Of a stretch of 39,854 nt of DNA, positions 25,629 to 34,528 are shown piece after piece. Origin of the DNA: Chromatiales bacterium (GTDB lineage Bacteria; Pseudomonadota; Gammaproteobacteria; Chromatiales; Chromatiaceae); contig JANQEV010000127.1 of the NCBI GenBank assembly GCA_028278145.1, positions 1 through 39,854 on the forward strand, given 5' to 3'. A program made the translations under genes and the position numbers. Position 1 is the stretch's first letter, and every line of letters starts with the position of its first letter. The notes under the pieces are model-generated. The model saw nothing but the letters and a program-made list of their open reading frames with translations. It did no database searches and was not told where the DNA came from.

Positions 25629-26969
25629 ATGAAGCAAAGGCAGACATTTTCACTCTTGATTGCAGCGACACTGCTGTGCCTTGGGCCCCTGGTGCCAGGT
25701 GGCGGGGTATTGGCTGATGCCGACCAACCCACACAAGCGGATAGTGTGCCCATTAACGATTTGCGTACCTTTGCCGAGATCTTTGGCCGGATTAAGAAGG
25801 ACTATGTAGAGCCGGTAAAAGACAAAGTGCTGCTGGAGTATGCCATAAAGGGGATGTTGTCCGGGCTTGACCCGCACTCCTCCTATCTTGATGCAGATGA
25901 CTATAAAGATCTGCAGGCGGGCACCAGCGGTAAGTTTGGTGGCCTGGGAATAGAGGTAGGGCTGGAAAACGGTTTTGTTAAGGTTATTTCACCCATAGAT
26001 GACACCCCGGCACAAAGGGCTGGAGTAAAAGCCGGGGATCTGATCATCCGTCTGGATGAAAAGACGGTAAAAGGCCTGGGTCTATCCAAGGCCGTGAAGA
26101 TTATGCGTGGCAAACCGGGTACCAGTATTACTCTTACCATTATGCGTAAGCAGGTGGAAAAGCCACTCAAGATCACCATCACGCGGGACATCATAAAAGT
26201 AGCGAGCGTCAAGAGCCGCATGCTTGAGCCTGGTTTTGGATATGTGAGAATCTCAAATTTCCAATCCCGGACCGCTGATGACATGAGCAAGGCGGTGGCT
26301 GAACTAATGGCCAAGGGTGAGCTGTCAGGAATGGTCCTGGACTTGCGCAATAACCCAGGTGGAATCCTGAGAAGCGCGATAGATGTGAGCGATGCCTATC
26401 TGACCAGTGGCAAGATTGTTTACACCGAAGGTAAAACAGCTGGCTCCAAGTTCTCTTTCCTTGCCAAGCCGGATGATATCTTACAGGGCGCTCCGCTGGT
26501 GGTGCTGGTTAACGAGGGCTCGGCCTCAGCTTCAGAGATCGTTGCTGGCGCACTCCAGGACCATAAACGAGCCCTGATCATGGGTAATCTCACCTTCGGT
26601 AAAGGCTCGGTACAGTCCATCATCCCCGTTACAAAAGAGGCGGCGGTGAAACTGACCACAGCGCGCTATTTTACCCCGTCTGGCCGTTCTATACAGGCGG
26701 AAGGGATCAAGCCGGATATTGAACTGCCGCTACTGGATGTAAAGCCATCGCAGCTCGCCAGCGCAGACAACCTGAAGGAGGCTGATCTTTCCGGACACCT
26801 GGCAAATGGCAACGGCAAGAAAAAACCGGACCAGAGTGATGACGGGGCAGAAGACAAGGCAAAAAAAGAAGAAAAATCCAAACAGAAGCCCTTGGCAGTA
26901 ACTGACTACCAACTGTACGAGGCACTAAACATGTTGAAGGGGCTTACCTTGCTTAAGGGCAAGGGCTGA
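25629..26969 (+). CDS. ctpA: Carboxy-terminal processing protease (S41 family)
   Basis: 446-residue periplasmic serine protease. Signal peptide at 1-29 (ends LAD), N-terminal helical part with GMLSGLDPHSSYLD, PDZ domain (about 100-185, GGLGIEVGLENGFVKV) and S41 core. The catalytic dyad is probably Ser300 in NEGSASASEI and Lys325 in FGKGSVQ, 25 residues apart as in characterised CtpA/CtpB. The C-terminus has a charged Lys/Asp/Glu linker (about 392-425), then TDYQLYEALNMLKGL. It lies between envC and yibQ and probably trims envelope proteins. The yibQ start follows 2 nt after the stop. Confidence 0.95.
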   Translation: MKQRQTFSLLIAATLLCLGPLVPGGGVLADADQPTQADSVPINDLRTFAEIFGRIKKDYVEPVKDKVLLEYAIKGMLSGLDPHSSYLDADDYKDLQAGTSGKFGGLGIEVGLENGFVKVISPIDDTPAQRAGVKAGDLIIRLDEKTVKGLGLSKAVKIMRGKPGTSITLTIMRKQVEKPLKITITRDIIKVASVKSRMLEPGFGYVRISNFQSRTADDMSKAVAELMAKGELSGMVLDLRNNPGGILRSAIDVSDAYLTSGKIVYTEGKTAGSKFSFLAKPDDILQGAPLVVLVNEGSASASEIVAGALQDHKRALIMGNLTFGKGSVQSIIPVTKEAAVKLTTARYFTPSGRSIQAEGIKPDIELPLLDVKPSQLASADNLKEADLSGHLANGNGKKKPDQSDDGAEDKAKKEEKSKQKPLAVTDYQLYEALNMLKGLTLLKGKG

Positions 26970-26971
26970 CA

Positions 26972-27802
26972 ATGCGGAGGATAAGGGGACAATTCGTTTC
27001 CTGCCTGCTGCCATTCCTGGTAGCTTTTCTGCCTGGGATAGTAGCTGCGGATAGCACTCCCACTACACCAGTGGTTGCCATCATCATTGATGACCTGGGC
27101 AACAAGTTGAGCTGGGGTAAGCGAGCACTAAATCTGCCAGGCCCGATTGCCCTCTCATTCCTACCCCATACCCCCCACGCAAAGGCTCTGGCTAATAAGG
27201 CCCATGCTGCAGGTAAGGAAGTGATGCTCCATCTGCCCATGGAGTCAGAGTCTAACCATAAACTGGGCCCTGGTGGATTGACCCTGCATATGACTGAACA
27301 GAAGCTGCATCAGACCACTCGTAAAGCGCTAGAGTCAGTACCACATGTGATCGGGCTCAACAACCACATGGGTAGCCTGCTCACCCGACACCCGGGTGCC
27401 ATGTCCTGGCTGATGGATGCAGTGAAGGCGCACGGGGGACTGTTCTTTGTGGATAGCAGGACTACCGGTAGTACTGTTGCCAGCAGGGTTGCGCGTGAGA
27501 AGCAGCTACCCACGGTCAGGCGGGATGTGTTTCTGGATAACGTCAGAAGCAAGAGCGCGATAAAAAAAGAGTTTAACCGACTGCTGAAACTGGCAAAAAA
27601 GCAGGGTTATGCTGTGGGGATTGGTCATCCTTATCCCGTAACCATGCGGGTGCTTAAACAGGAATTGGCCAGACTGTCAGCCAGTGGTATCCGGCTGATC
27701 CCGCTATCTCAAATGGTGCAGATGCAAATGGGAGACAAACAATGGCAAGCGTCCTTGTCCCACTCGCCCAAGGTTGCGAAGAACTTGAAGCGGTCACAGT
27801 AA
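26972..27802 (+). CDS. yibQ: Divergent polysaccharide deacetylase family protein (YibQ-like)
   Basis: 276 residues. Signal peptide (about 1-26, ending VAA) followed by the family core: VVAIIIDDLGN, LSFLPHTPHA, EVMLHLPME, VIGLNNHMGSLLT, LFFVDSRTT and VGIGHPYPVT. The fold is that of NodB-type deacetylases, but the family (DUF610) is divergent and its substrate is unknown; a periplasmic, peptidoglycan-related role is inferred from the envC-ctpA neighbourhood. The last 61 nt overlap the DJ-1 family gene in another frame. Confidence 0.92.
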   Translation: MRRIRGQFVSCLLPFLVAFLPGIVAADSTPTTPVVAIIIDDLGNKLSWGKRALNLPGPIALSFLPHTPHAKALANKAHAAGKEVMLHLPMESESNHKLGPGGLTLHMTEQKLHQTTRKALESVPHVIGLNNHMGSLLTRHPGAMSWLMDAVKAHGGLFFVDSRTTGSTVASRVAREKQLPTVRRDVFLDNVRSKSAIKKEFNRLLKLAKKQGYAVGIGHPYPVTMRVLKQELARLSASGIRLIPLSQMVQMQMGDKQWQASLSHSPKVAKNLKRSQ

Positions 27803-28290
27803 TTGACCTGCTACGCCGGGCCGGCATAGAGGTGGTAACCGCAGGTCTGGATGAGCAGCCAGTTACAGCCAGCCGGGGTGTAACACTGATTCCGGACACC
27901 CAACTGGATCGGGTTATGGACCAGAACTTCGACATGATCGTACTGCCTGGCGGTCTGCCAGGTGCGGATAATCTACAGGCTGATTCCCGTATCTCCCAAC
28001 TACTGCAACGCATCATTGATAATAAGGGTTTTGCCGCAGCAATATGTGCAGCACCCAAGGTACTGGCAGCCAATGGCCTGCTGCAGGACAAACGCACAAC
28101 CTGTTACCCGGGTGTACTACAACAGGAAGAACACCCCCAGACTCAAGTTGGTACTGAGGCGGTGGTACAGGATGGCAATATAATCACTTCACGCGGCCCT
28201 GGCACCGCCATGGATTTTGCCCTGGAACTGATCGAGGTCCTGGCTGGCAAGGAACAACGGGACCGGGTGGAGCTAAGCCTGGTACGCTGA
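27742..28290 (+). CDS. DJ-1/PfpI family protein (YajL-like)
   Basis: 182 residues with the DJ-1 signature: nucleophile Cys102 in the elbow AICAAP and the interacting Glu16 in GCEELEAV. Relatives include YajL and DJ-1, redox-sensitive proteins proposed as chaperones, covalent modifiers or deglycases. ThiJ was an older name. The ATG at 27742 lies inside yibQ, with GGGAG 8 nt upstream and a first strand (MASVLVPLAQG) that matches the family, so the overlap is real. Last gene of the gpmI operon; a hairpin follows. Confidence 0.94.
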   Translation: MASVLVPLAQGCEELEAVTVIDLLRRAGIEVVTAGLDEQPVTASRGVTLIPDTQLDRVMDQNFDMIVLPGGLPGADNLQADSRISQLLQRIIDNKGFAAAICAAPKVLAANGLLQDKRTTCYPGVLQQEEHPQTQVGTEAVVQDGNIITSRGPGTAMDFALELIEVLAGKEQRDRVELSLVR

Positions 28291-28326
28291 AAACCAGCCC
28301 CGCCAAGTGGACGGGGATGGTTTTTA
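28291..28326 (+). terminator. Terminator at the end of the gpmI operon
   Basis: Imperfect hairpin AACCA-G-CCCCG...CGGGG-A-TGGTT followed by a T run (28319-28325), immediately after the DJ-1 stop. On the other strand it also ends in a short T run, so it may serve the convergent heme-sensor gene. Confidence 0.8.
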
Positions 28327-28357
28327 CTAGGACCTGTTAACACTAATCCAAAAGGCC

Positions 28358-29248
28358 CTAACCTTTTTTCCGCAGTCGTTTCATGGCCAGCTGCATACTC
28401 AACTGCAATCGATCCACGGCCAGGGTCACCTTGTCTATCTCATTGGCGGTGTTGGTAGGGATCTCCCCGGTTTTCAGATCCTCTTTCCCGCCCAGAGAGA
28501 TTTTTTCTACAGACTCGGCCAGGTTATGTAACGGTTTGGCAACCACCGTCTGGGTGAAGATAAAAGCTACGATAACGATCAGAATAAGCAGCAGGATCTG
28601 CCACACAGCCACACCCTTGAGTGATTCCCACCACATGCCTCTTGTGGGGATGGTGACGCTGATGACACCGCGAATTTCACCCAGCTTATAACCAAAGCCA
28701 CGCTCGGCACCATACTTTTCAATTACCTCACGGGGGGCAACGGATGGTTCGCTATGACACTTGAGACAGCCCTTCTTTATGATCAGAGGAGCAGCATAGC
28801 GGAAGTTTTCGCCCTCCATGGTGTAGCGTTCCTTGTATGCCTTGTTTTTCTTGAACCAGGCTATAGCATTGCTCTCGAATGTATCCGGGGTGTTTTTGGG
28901 ATTGCGGTAGTTATCACTGGTCACCCGGAAGTTGGTTTGGGAGTTGGCATTGGCAATATGTGCCAGCTCTCTGGTGGCCAGGGCTGGATTTTTTGAATAG
29001 AAGGTGGCTGAGCGGGAACAATCCTGCTGACCCAGAAATTCTGTCTCAACGTCTTTTACCCATACCACACCAAATCTGGCGACCCAGGACCGGAAGGCAA
29101 CTACGTGTTCAGCTACGGTGCGAGCCTCATTACGCAGCTGATTTAGCTGCATATGATTCAACATCAGATAATAACCAACGGTAGATATGGCTATGATCAG
29201 GCTGAGAAAGATCAGCATCTTTACAAACAACGAATAGCGTCTAAACAT
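28358..29248 (-). CDS. Membrane c-type heme sensor with DUF3365 and HAMP domain
   Basis: 296 residues. Membrane helix 1 (about 9-30), a periplasmic DUF3365/Tll0287-like domain (about 35-205) with a covalent heme site GCLKCH (Cys161, Cys164, His165), membrane helix 2 (about 213-233) and a HAMP linker (about 234-286, PLHNLAESVEKIS), then a basic tail and stop. In larger homologues the HAMP leads to a kinase, cyclase or chemotaxis domain; here no output domain follows. It probably senses redox or a gaseous ligand and signals through a partner. The start has GGAG upstream. The PATAN-like gene lies 105 nt upstream on the same strand. Confidence 0.88.
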   Translation of the reverse strand: MFRRYSLFVKMLIFLSLIIAISTVGYYLMLNHMQLNQLRNEARTVAEHVVAFRSWVARFGVVWVKDVETEFLGQQDCSRSATFYSKNPALATRELAHIANANSQTNFRVTSDNYRNPKNTPDTFESNAIAWFKKNKAYKERYTMEGENFRYAAPLIIKKGCLKCHSEPSVAPREVIEKYGAERGFGYKLGEIRGVISVTIPTRGMWWESLKGVAVWQILLLILIVIVAFIFTQTVVAKPLHNLAESVEKISLGGKEDLKTGEIPTNTANEIDKVTLAVDRLQLSMQLAMKRLRKKG

Positions 29249-29353
29249 AAAGGTTCTCCAGTATTGTCTCCTGGTCGGCCCATACCAACGGTGAGCTATG
29301 TGGAATGGCCAGCCCTGTGATTGTCAGTAACCTGGTCTGCATGCTTTCCCAAG

Positions 29354-29908
29354 CTATAGCTTGCTCAGTACATGCTGGGTAAATTCATCCCGCTTGCCCT
29401 GGTCTTCTATCTCGGATGCCAAGGCAATGATCATCCCCTTGAGAGCACCACTGTCCCGGACCGGACCGTTTTCCTCCAGATAGTCCTCAACCAGGATTGA
29501 GGCGATGGGCCCCAGATATATCGCCAGTTCAGTTGCAATCAGAGCTGGCACGGCTGCAAGCTGAGTGTTCCCCTGAATTGGCATGTCAGCCGGGGTGTTG
29601 TTCTTGGTATTGCCCAGTATCTGCAGCAAAGTGTCAGTGGGAGGCAGGGATTTGTCTGGGAGTCCGGGTGGTCCGGGCGTGAAGGAGTAACGGCCCGCCT
29701 CCATCGCCATTATCAAAGGCAGGGCCTCCTCACCGCGTTTGAAACGGAAGCGGCAGCCAAAGATCTTGCCTCTCTTTATCCCAATTTGAACGGCATGATT
29801 ATCCAGGGTACTGATAAACATGACGCCGCTGGTGCGCTTTGACAGGAGCTGTTTAAGCTCATTAAGAAGTTCTCGGTATGAGAGCAGAGGGTGTTCTTGT
29901 TCAGTCAT
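29354..29908 (-). CDS. Two-domain putative signalling protein (DUF4388/PATAN-like N-terminus)
   Basis: 184 residues, soluble. Residues 8-85 look like a PATAN/DUF4388 module (SKRTSGVMFIST, VQIGIKRGKIFGCRFRFKRGEEAL, AGRYSFTPG), a domain found with chemotaxis-like and two-component systems. A Pro/Thr linker follows. The C-terminal part (about 115-184: IATELAIYLGPIASILVEDY) resembles a small helical module found at the ends of some signalling kinases. No catalytic motif. It lies upstream of the heme/HAMP sensor on the same strand and could be its partner. Family call is tentative. Confidence 0.65.
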   Translation of the reverse strand: MTEQEHPLLSYRELLNELKQLLSKRTSGVMFISTLDNHAVQIGIKRGKIFGCRFRFKRGEEALPLIMAMEAGRYSFTPGPPGLPDKSLPPTDTLLQILGNTKNNTPADMPIQGNTQLAAVPALIATELAIYLGPIASILVEDYLEENGPVRDSGALKGMIIALASEIEDQGKRDEFTQHVLSKL

Positions 29909-30348
29909 GCTTTACTCGGATTAGGTTAATTTCTGATCCAAGTTGTACACTCTGGCCTGGGGAGATTGCTGTGGCAGGGGTCCCTGCCGTCATGGATATT
30001 GGATCTGGTAATTTGGGTTAAATATTTTTACTTTCCCGTAGGTTTAGTCCTTTAACTTGCTGCAGTTATTAAATATTCCCGAAGTTGCCAAGAATACTAG
30101 GTCAGCGGCTGGACTGCTACAGGGACGAAACAGAAAGGGTTGATCAGCATCAATACAGCTTTGCAAAAAATGATACCTGAGTGGCAAAACTGAAATATAT
30201 CCAGAATTTTAAATCACAGGAAAGAGAGTCTTGATCAGGACTTAAAGCTGTTTTGTTGTTGGAGTGGATTCAGGTTTACAATGTCTTGTGCCATAACCAT
30301 GTATTGAATGAAGCCGGCGATATGCCCCTATTTTTTGGACAGGACCTT

Positions 30349-31014
30349 ATGAACCCATCAGAGCTAAAGGTAATTGCGACATTGAAGGAAGATGCCTTTG
30401 GCAGGATTGAGTTACGAGAGCTGGAGGGGAAGCAGGTAATCTGCCGGGATGTTGCTGATGCCGCGTCCTGGGCGCGACCCCTGGCTCGTTACTTGGCTAG
30501 ACGTGAGGCCAGAGTGCTGAAAGCACTAGATGCTGTGGCAGATGAGAGGCTGCCGCACCTGATTCATTTTGATAAGAACATCTGTATCCGTAGCTATATC
30601 GAAGGTGCGCCACTCAAGGAAGGCAAGGTGAGCAATCCTGCTTTCTATGACAACGCGCGCGAGATTCTGGACAAGATGCATGCAGCCGGAGTGGTGCACA
30701 ACGATCTGGAAAAGCCTGAGAACTGGCTGGTGATAGATGAGACAGTAGCTGGGATCATCGACTTTCAGCTGGCTTACCACTCCACCAAGCGTGGCCGGAT
30801 CTTTCGCTGGAGCGTGGGCGAGGATATCCGTCACCTGATCAAGCAGAAGAATCGCTACTGCAAGGAGCACATGAGCGAGGAGGAGAAAAGGATCCTGACC
30901 AACAAGTCAGGCTTCGGACGTTTCTGGACCAACTACGTCAAGCCGGTATACAACTTTATTACCCGCAAGATATTCAACTATTCCGATCGAGAGCACTCTA
31001 AGTACAGCCGTTAG
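30349..31014 (+). CDS. RIO/LPS-kinase-like small kinase
   Basis: 221 residues from the ATG at 30349, which has AGGA just upstream; an ATG at 30322 and a TTG at 30253 are alternatives. It has a minimal protein-kinase fold: the catalytic loop HAAGVVHNDLEKPENWLV contains H-N-D-L...N, and the metal-binding segment is GIIDFQLAY. A glycine-rich loop is not obvious. Such kinases phosphorylate either proteins (RIO) or lipopolysaccharide core heptose/Kdo (WaaP, KdkA). The substrate cannot be decided here. Its stop overlaps the convergent ubiB stop by 3 nt. The 440 bp upstream (29909-30348) show no other gene. Confidence 0.8.
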   Translation: MNPSELKVIATLKEDAFGRIELRELEGKQVICRDVADAASWARPLARYLARREARVLKALDAVADERLPHLIHFDKNICIRSYIEGAPLKEGKVSNPAFYDNAREILDKMHAAGVVHNDLEKPENWLVIDETVAGIIDFQLAYHSTKRGRIFRWSVGEDIRHLIKQKNRYCKEHMSEEEKRILTNKSGFGRFWTNYVKPVYNFITRKIFNYSDREHSKYSR

Positions 31015-32666
31015 CTGTTTAGCCATGATTGAAACAGGATCACACCGCCCAGGGCCGAGAGAGCGGCCCCGGCGATAATAGTCATGCTGGCCGGCAGCAG
31101 GATGCTGGGTCCCAGGGTCAACAGCATGGAGCCGGATATCAGCATGGCGGCACCACTTATGGTGGCCACCAGATTGCGGTGATTCTCCCTGGTCTCCTGA
31201 CGCAGTTGGGTCAGCTCTTCCGACTTGAGGGTCAACTCAAGCTTGCCTTCAGAGGCATCGCGCACCACCTTATGCATCAGGATAGGCATATCTGCCGCGT
31301 ACTCGGTCATTATAGGTAGATTCTTCTTCAGCTTGCGGGCAAAGGCCTTGGGCCCTACCTGCTGCTCCATCCAGTCTTCCAGGTAAGGCTTGGCGGTGGC
31401 CCACAGATCCAGTTCCGGATAGAGCTGGCGTCCCAGGCCCTCAATATACAACAGGGTCTTCTGTAGCAGTACCAGCTGTGGTTGCACCTCCATGTCGAAG
31501 CGGCGTGCAGTCTGGAACAGATTTAACAGGAAATGGCCGAAGGAGATCTCGCTCAAAGGTTTGTTGAAGATTGGTTCACATACAGAACGTATCGCGGTCT
31601 CGAATTCATCCACCCGGGTACCGCGTGGCACCCATTCCGATTCCACGTGCAGCTCGGCCACGCGTCGATAATCACGGTTAAAGAATGCCAGCAGGTTCTC
31701 AGCCAGATAGCGCTGGTCATCTGTGGTCAGGGAACCGACTATGCCGAAGTCTACAGCGATGTAGCGACCACTGGGCTCAACAAATATGTTGCCGGGATGC
31801 ATATCGGCGTGGAAGAAGTTGTCCCGGAATACCTGGGTGAAGAATACCTCCACACCCTGCTCACCCAGCTGCTTCATGCTGATGCCATGCTGCTTCAGGG
31901 CCTCGATATTGCTGATGGGGGTGCCGTGAATCCGCTCCATTACCAACACGTTTCTGCTGGTGAGGTCCCAGTACACCTCCGGTACGAACAGGATATCGCT
32001 GCCCTCCCAGTTGCGGCGCAGCTGGGAGGCGTTAGCGGCCTCACGTTGCAGATCCAATTCATCCAGGATGGTCTTTTTGTAATCCACCACCACTTCCAGC
32101 GGGCGCAGACGGCGGGCTTCGCTCCAGTAACGGTTGGCCAGCCCGGCAATCAGTTGCAGCAGCCCCACATCACGCCGGATTACCCGTTCTATGTCCGGGC
32201 GCAGTACTTTTACCACCACCTCTTTGCCATTCTTCAGGCGTGCAGTATGTACCTGGGCTACAGATGCTGAGGCCATGGGGGTCTCGTTAAACTCGTCCAG
32301 TCGTTCTTCGATAGAACAACCGAAGGCGCGTTCGATCTGGGTCCGTGCCTGTTTTCCCGGGAAGGGAGGCACCGCATCCTGAAGCTTGGCGAACTCGTCG
32401 GCAAACTCTCTGGGCAGCAGATCGCGTCGGGTAGATAGGATCTGGCCAAACTTGATAAATATGGGCCCCAGGTCCTCCAGCGCCTGGCGCATGCGCACCG
32501 GATAGGATGGCAATTTGTTTCGGCGTAGCCAGTACCAGGGGGATAGATATAGCAGAAAGCGAATGGGGCGCAGCAGGTGCGCCTTCAAAATCACCTCATC
32601 CAGGCCGTGGCGCAGTAGCACCCGGTTGATATGGATGATGCGTAGAGCCTCTCCCAGGCCGATCAA
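31011..32666 (-). CDS. ubiB: Ubiquinone biosynthesis ATPase/kinase-like UbiB
   Basis: 551 residues of the ABC1/ADCK/UbiB family, an atypical kinase-fold ATPase needed for ubiquinone synthesis. Family marks: KFGQILSTRRDLLP (KxGQ motif), ASASVAQVHTA (Ala-rich loop), VKVLRPDI, HADMHPGNIFV (catalytic loop) and VDFGIVG. Two C-terminal membrane helices (about 498-548) anchor it. The start is a TTG at 32666: the preceding GGGAG is 6 nt away, and TTGA overlaps the ubiJ stop in the same way as a classic ATGA junction. Last gene of ubiE-ubiJ-ubiB. Confidence 0.97.
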   Translation of the reverse strand: MIGLGEALRIIHINRVLLRHGLDEVILKAHLLRPIRFLLYLSPWYWLRRNKLPSYPVRMRQALEDLGPIFIKFGQILSTRRDLLPREFADEFAKLQDAVPPFPGKQARTQIERAFGCSIEERLDEFNETPMASASVAQVHTARLKNGKEVVVKVLRPDIERVIRRDVGLLQLIAGLANRYWSEARRLRPLEVVVDYKKTILDELDLQREAANASQLRRNWEGSDILFVPEVYWDLTSRNVLVMERIHGTPISNIEALKQHGISMKQLGEQGVEVFFTQVFRDNFFHADMHPGNIFVEPSGRYIAVDFGIVGSLTTDDQRYLAENLLAFFNRDYRRVAELHVESEWVPRGTRVDEFETAIRSVCEPIFNKPLSEISFGHFLLNLFQTARRFDMEVQPQLVLLQKTLLYIEGLGRQLYPELDLWATAKPYLEDWMEQQVGPKAFARKLKKNLPIMTEYAADMPILMHKVVRDASEGKLELTLKSEELTQLRQETRENHRNLVATISGAAMLISGSMLLTLGPSILLPASMTIIAGAALSALGGVILFQSWLNS

Positions 32667-33283
32667 TTGTCACTCCCTTTCTGTTTCTGGAGCTTCTCTA
32701 TCCGTGCTGCCAACTGTTCTACCCGCTGTTCCACTTGCAGCACCCCGTTACCGAAGCTAGCGATCTCGTGGCGCTCCGGCAGCATAGAGGCGTCCTCCTG
32801 CAGGAATTCGCGTACCTCCTGGTTCAGGGTGCTGATCATGTGATCGCGCCAGTAAGCGGCGAAGTCTATGGCCTTGCCCAGTTCACCTGCGATCAGGCTG
32901 CCGGTATATGGTGTCAGGTAGGCCTCCCAATCCACCTTTATTTGCCGCAGGATAGTGCAGAACTCAGCGGCCAGTTCTGTATCGCCAGATACCTGCATAT
33001 CCTCAGGCAGCGCAGTTTTGCCTTCCGATAGCGGCTGGCGGAGATGGGCCAGAGTGAATGGTGTGGCCTTTAGTATACAGTCAGCTTCACCTTCGTAACT
33101 GGCCAGCAGTTGGGTAAGATCCGGCCCGGGCGCCAGGTAGATGGTCTGGCCCATGCCCAGGATCTCGATAGCGATAATCTTTCCATGCAGTTTTGCCAGC
33201 TTGGCCTTGGCGCCAGGGTCACTGGCAATATGCTGGTTAATGGCAGTCTCCAGGCCGGCGTAAGCGAGATCGGATAGGGACAT
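32663..33283 (-). CDS. ubiJ: Ubiquinone biosynthesis accessory factor UbiJ
   Basis: 206 residues from the ATG at 33283 (GGAG 9 nt upstream; a longer TTG frame overlaps ubiE). The N-terminal half is an SCP2-type lipid-binding domain (GKIIAIEILGMGQTIYLAP, VSGDTELAAEF). The C-terminus is a coiled coil (VLQVEQRVEQLAARIEKL). UbiJ works with UbiK as an assembly or lipid-binding factor for the soluble ubiquinone biosynthesis complex. It overlaps ubiB by 4 nt and follows ubiE by 16 nt. Confidence 0.95.
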   Translation of the reverse strand: MSLSDLAYAGLETAINQHIASDPGAKAKLAKLHGKIIAIEILGMGQTIYLAPGPDLTQLLASYEGEADCILKATPFTLAHLRQPLSEGKTALPEDMQVSGDTELAAEFCTILRQIKVDWEAYLTPYTGSLIAGELGKAIDFAAYWRDHMISTLNQEVREFLQEDASMLPERHEIASFGNGVLQVEQRVEQLAARIEKLQKQKGSDN

Positions 33284-33299
33284 GTCTCGATGCTCCAGG

Positions 33300-34049
33300 C
33301 TAGAGTTTGTAGCCGCGGTGAACAGCAACTATTCCGCCGGTGAGGTTGTGATAATCACAGCGCTCAAAACCGGACTGTTGCATCATGTCGCGCAGGGCTT
33401 CCTGGTCTGGATGCATGCGGATGGATTCGGCCAGATAACGGTAACTGTCTTCGTCATTGGTAACCAGCTTGCCAATGAGAGGCAGCAGGTTGAATGAGTA
33501 GGCATCATAGGCCCATTTCAGTGGTTCCCCTCGGGGATGGGAAAACTCCAGAATCAGGGCACGGCCTCCGGGTTTGAGTACCCGGAACATCTCATCCAGG
33601 GCCTTCTGTTTGTTGGTCACGTTACGTAGTCCAAAGCCGATGGTTACGCAGTCGTATGTTCCATCCTCAAATGGAATGGCCTCTGCGTTCACCTGCACGT
33701 ACTCCACGTTGCCAATCAGGCCGCGGTCGGCCATGCGTGCCCGCCCTTGATCCAGCATGGCGGCGTTGATATCGGTCATGGTTACCAGGCCATCAGGTCC
33801 TACGATACCTGAGTAACGGGCTGCCAGGTCGCCAGTGCCGGAGGCCAGATCCAATACCTTGTGGCCTGGTCTGAGTCCTGCCAGTTCCACCGCGTAGCGT
33901 TTCCACAGACGATGGATGCCAAGCGACATCAGATCGTTCATAAGGTCATACTTGGTGGCGACAGAGTCGAATACTGCACGTACCCGTTCGGCCTTCTCTT
34001 CGGTTTTAACCTGCTCATAACCGAAATGTGTGGTGCCTTTCTCGCTCAT
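33300..34049 (-). CDS. ubiE: Ubiquinone/menaquinone C-methyltransferase
   Basis: 249-residue SAM-dependent enzyme that C-methylates the quinone ring. SAM-binding motif I is [15 protein letters not shown]. The family signatures are [18 protein letters not shown] and [25 protein letters not shown]. The C-terminus ([12 protein letters not shown]) is typical. First gene of the ubiEJB group; the DUF971 gene lies 33 nt upstream. Confidence 0.98.
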   Translation of the reverse strand: MSEKGTTHFGYEQVKTEEKAERVRAVFDSVATKYDLMNDLMSLGIHRLWKRYAVELAGLRPGHKVLDLASGTGDLAARYSGIVGPDGLVTMTDINAAMLDQGRARMADRGLIGNVEYVQVNAEAIPFEDGTYDCVTIGFGLRNVTNKQKALDEMFRVLKPGGRALILEFSHPRGEPLKWAYDAYSFNLLPLIGKLVTNDEDSYRYLAESIRMHPDQEALRDMMQQSGFERCDYHNLTGGIVAVHRGYKL

Positions 34050-34082
34050 GCTCTTTAACCCTGTTGAATGTGTAGCCTGAAC

Positions 34083-34448
34083 TCAGTTGTCAGCCTTGCG
34101 TTTGTGACCGGCCTTCTCCAGTGCAGCCAGATAGTTCTTCCAGTTTTCCTGTTGGTTGCTGCCCAGGTCGTATAGTGTATCCCAGGAGTATATGCCGGAG
34201 TTATGTCCATCATCAAAATGCAGGCACACTGCGTAGTTGCCTACCGGGGTGATCTGCTCGATGTTTACGTCCTCTTTACCTACCTGCAGGGTCTCCTGGC
34301 CGGGGCCATGGCCACGAACCTCGGCTGAGGGTGAGTATACCCGCAGATATTCGCAGGAGAGGTTATAGTGTTCACCATTATCAAAGGTAATCTCCAACAC
34401 CCGGGAGTCGCGGTGCAGGTTTAATTCTGTGGGTGTCACTTTGGACAT
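34083..34448 (-). CDS. DUF971 (gamma-butyrobetaine hydroxylase-like N-terminal) protein
   Basis: 121 residues from the ATG at 34448, preceded by GGAG at 8 nt; an ATG 14 codons upstream is possible, but the family begins at TPTELNLHRDSRVLEITF. The single domain (CEYLRVYSPSAEVRGHG, VGNYAVCLHFDDGHNSGIYSWDTLY) is the one found fused to gamma-butyrobetaine hydroxylases and near iron-sulfur genes. Here it stands alone between hslU and ubiE, a common gammaproteobacterial position. Precise function unknown. Confidence 0.9.
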   Translation of the reverse strand: MSKVTPTELNLHRDSRVLEITFDNGEHYNLSCEYLRVYSPSAEVRGHGPGQETLQVGKEDVNIEQITPVGNYAVCLHFDDGHNSGIYSWDTLYDLGSNQQENWKNYLAALEKAGHKRKADN

Positions 34449-34528
34449 GCTCTGTACTCCTAAAAACTGTTGATTGTTCGCTACTGCCATTATGCCAGGT
34501 TCGGTGGCATCGGCCGTTACAGCAGATA

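Noticed and set aside
26863-26925. Low-complexity A-rich stretch near the ctpA 3' end as a frameshift site
   Set aside because: The reading frame continues in register to a family-like C-terminus (TDYQLYEALNML).
31533-32270. 245-codon open frame antisense to ubiB
   Set aside because: Shadow of the conserved ubiB frame, with no ribosome site or recognisable domain.
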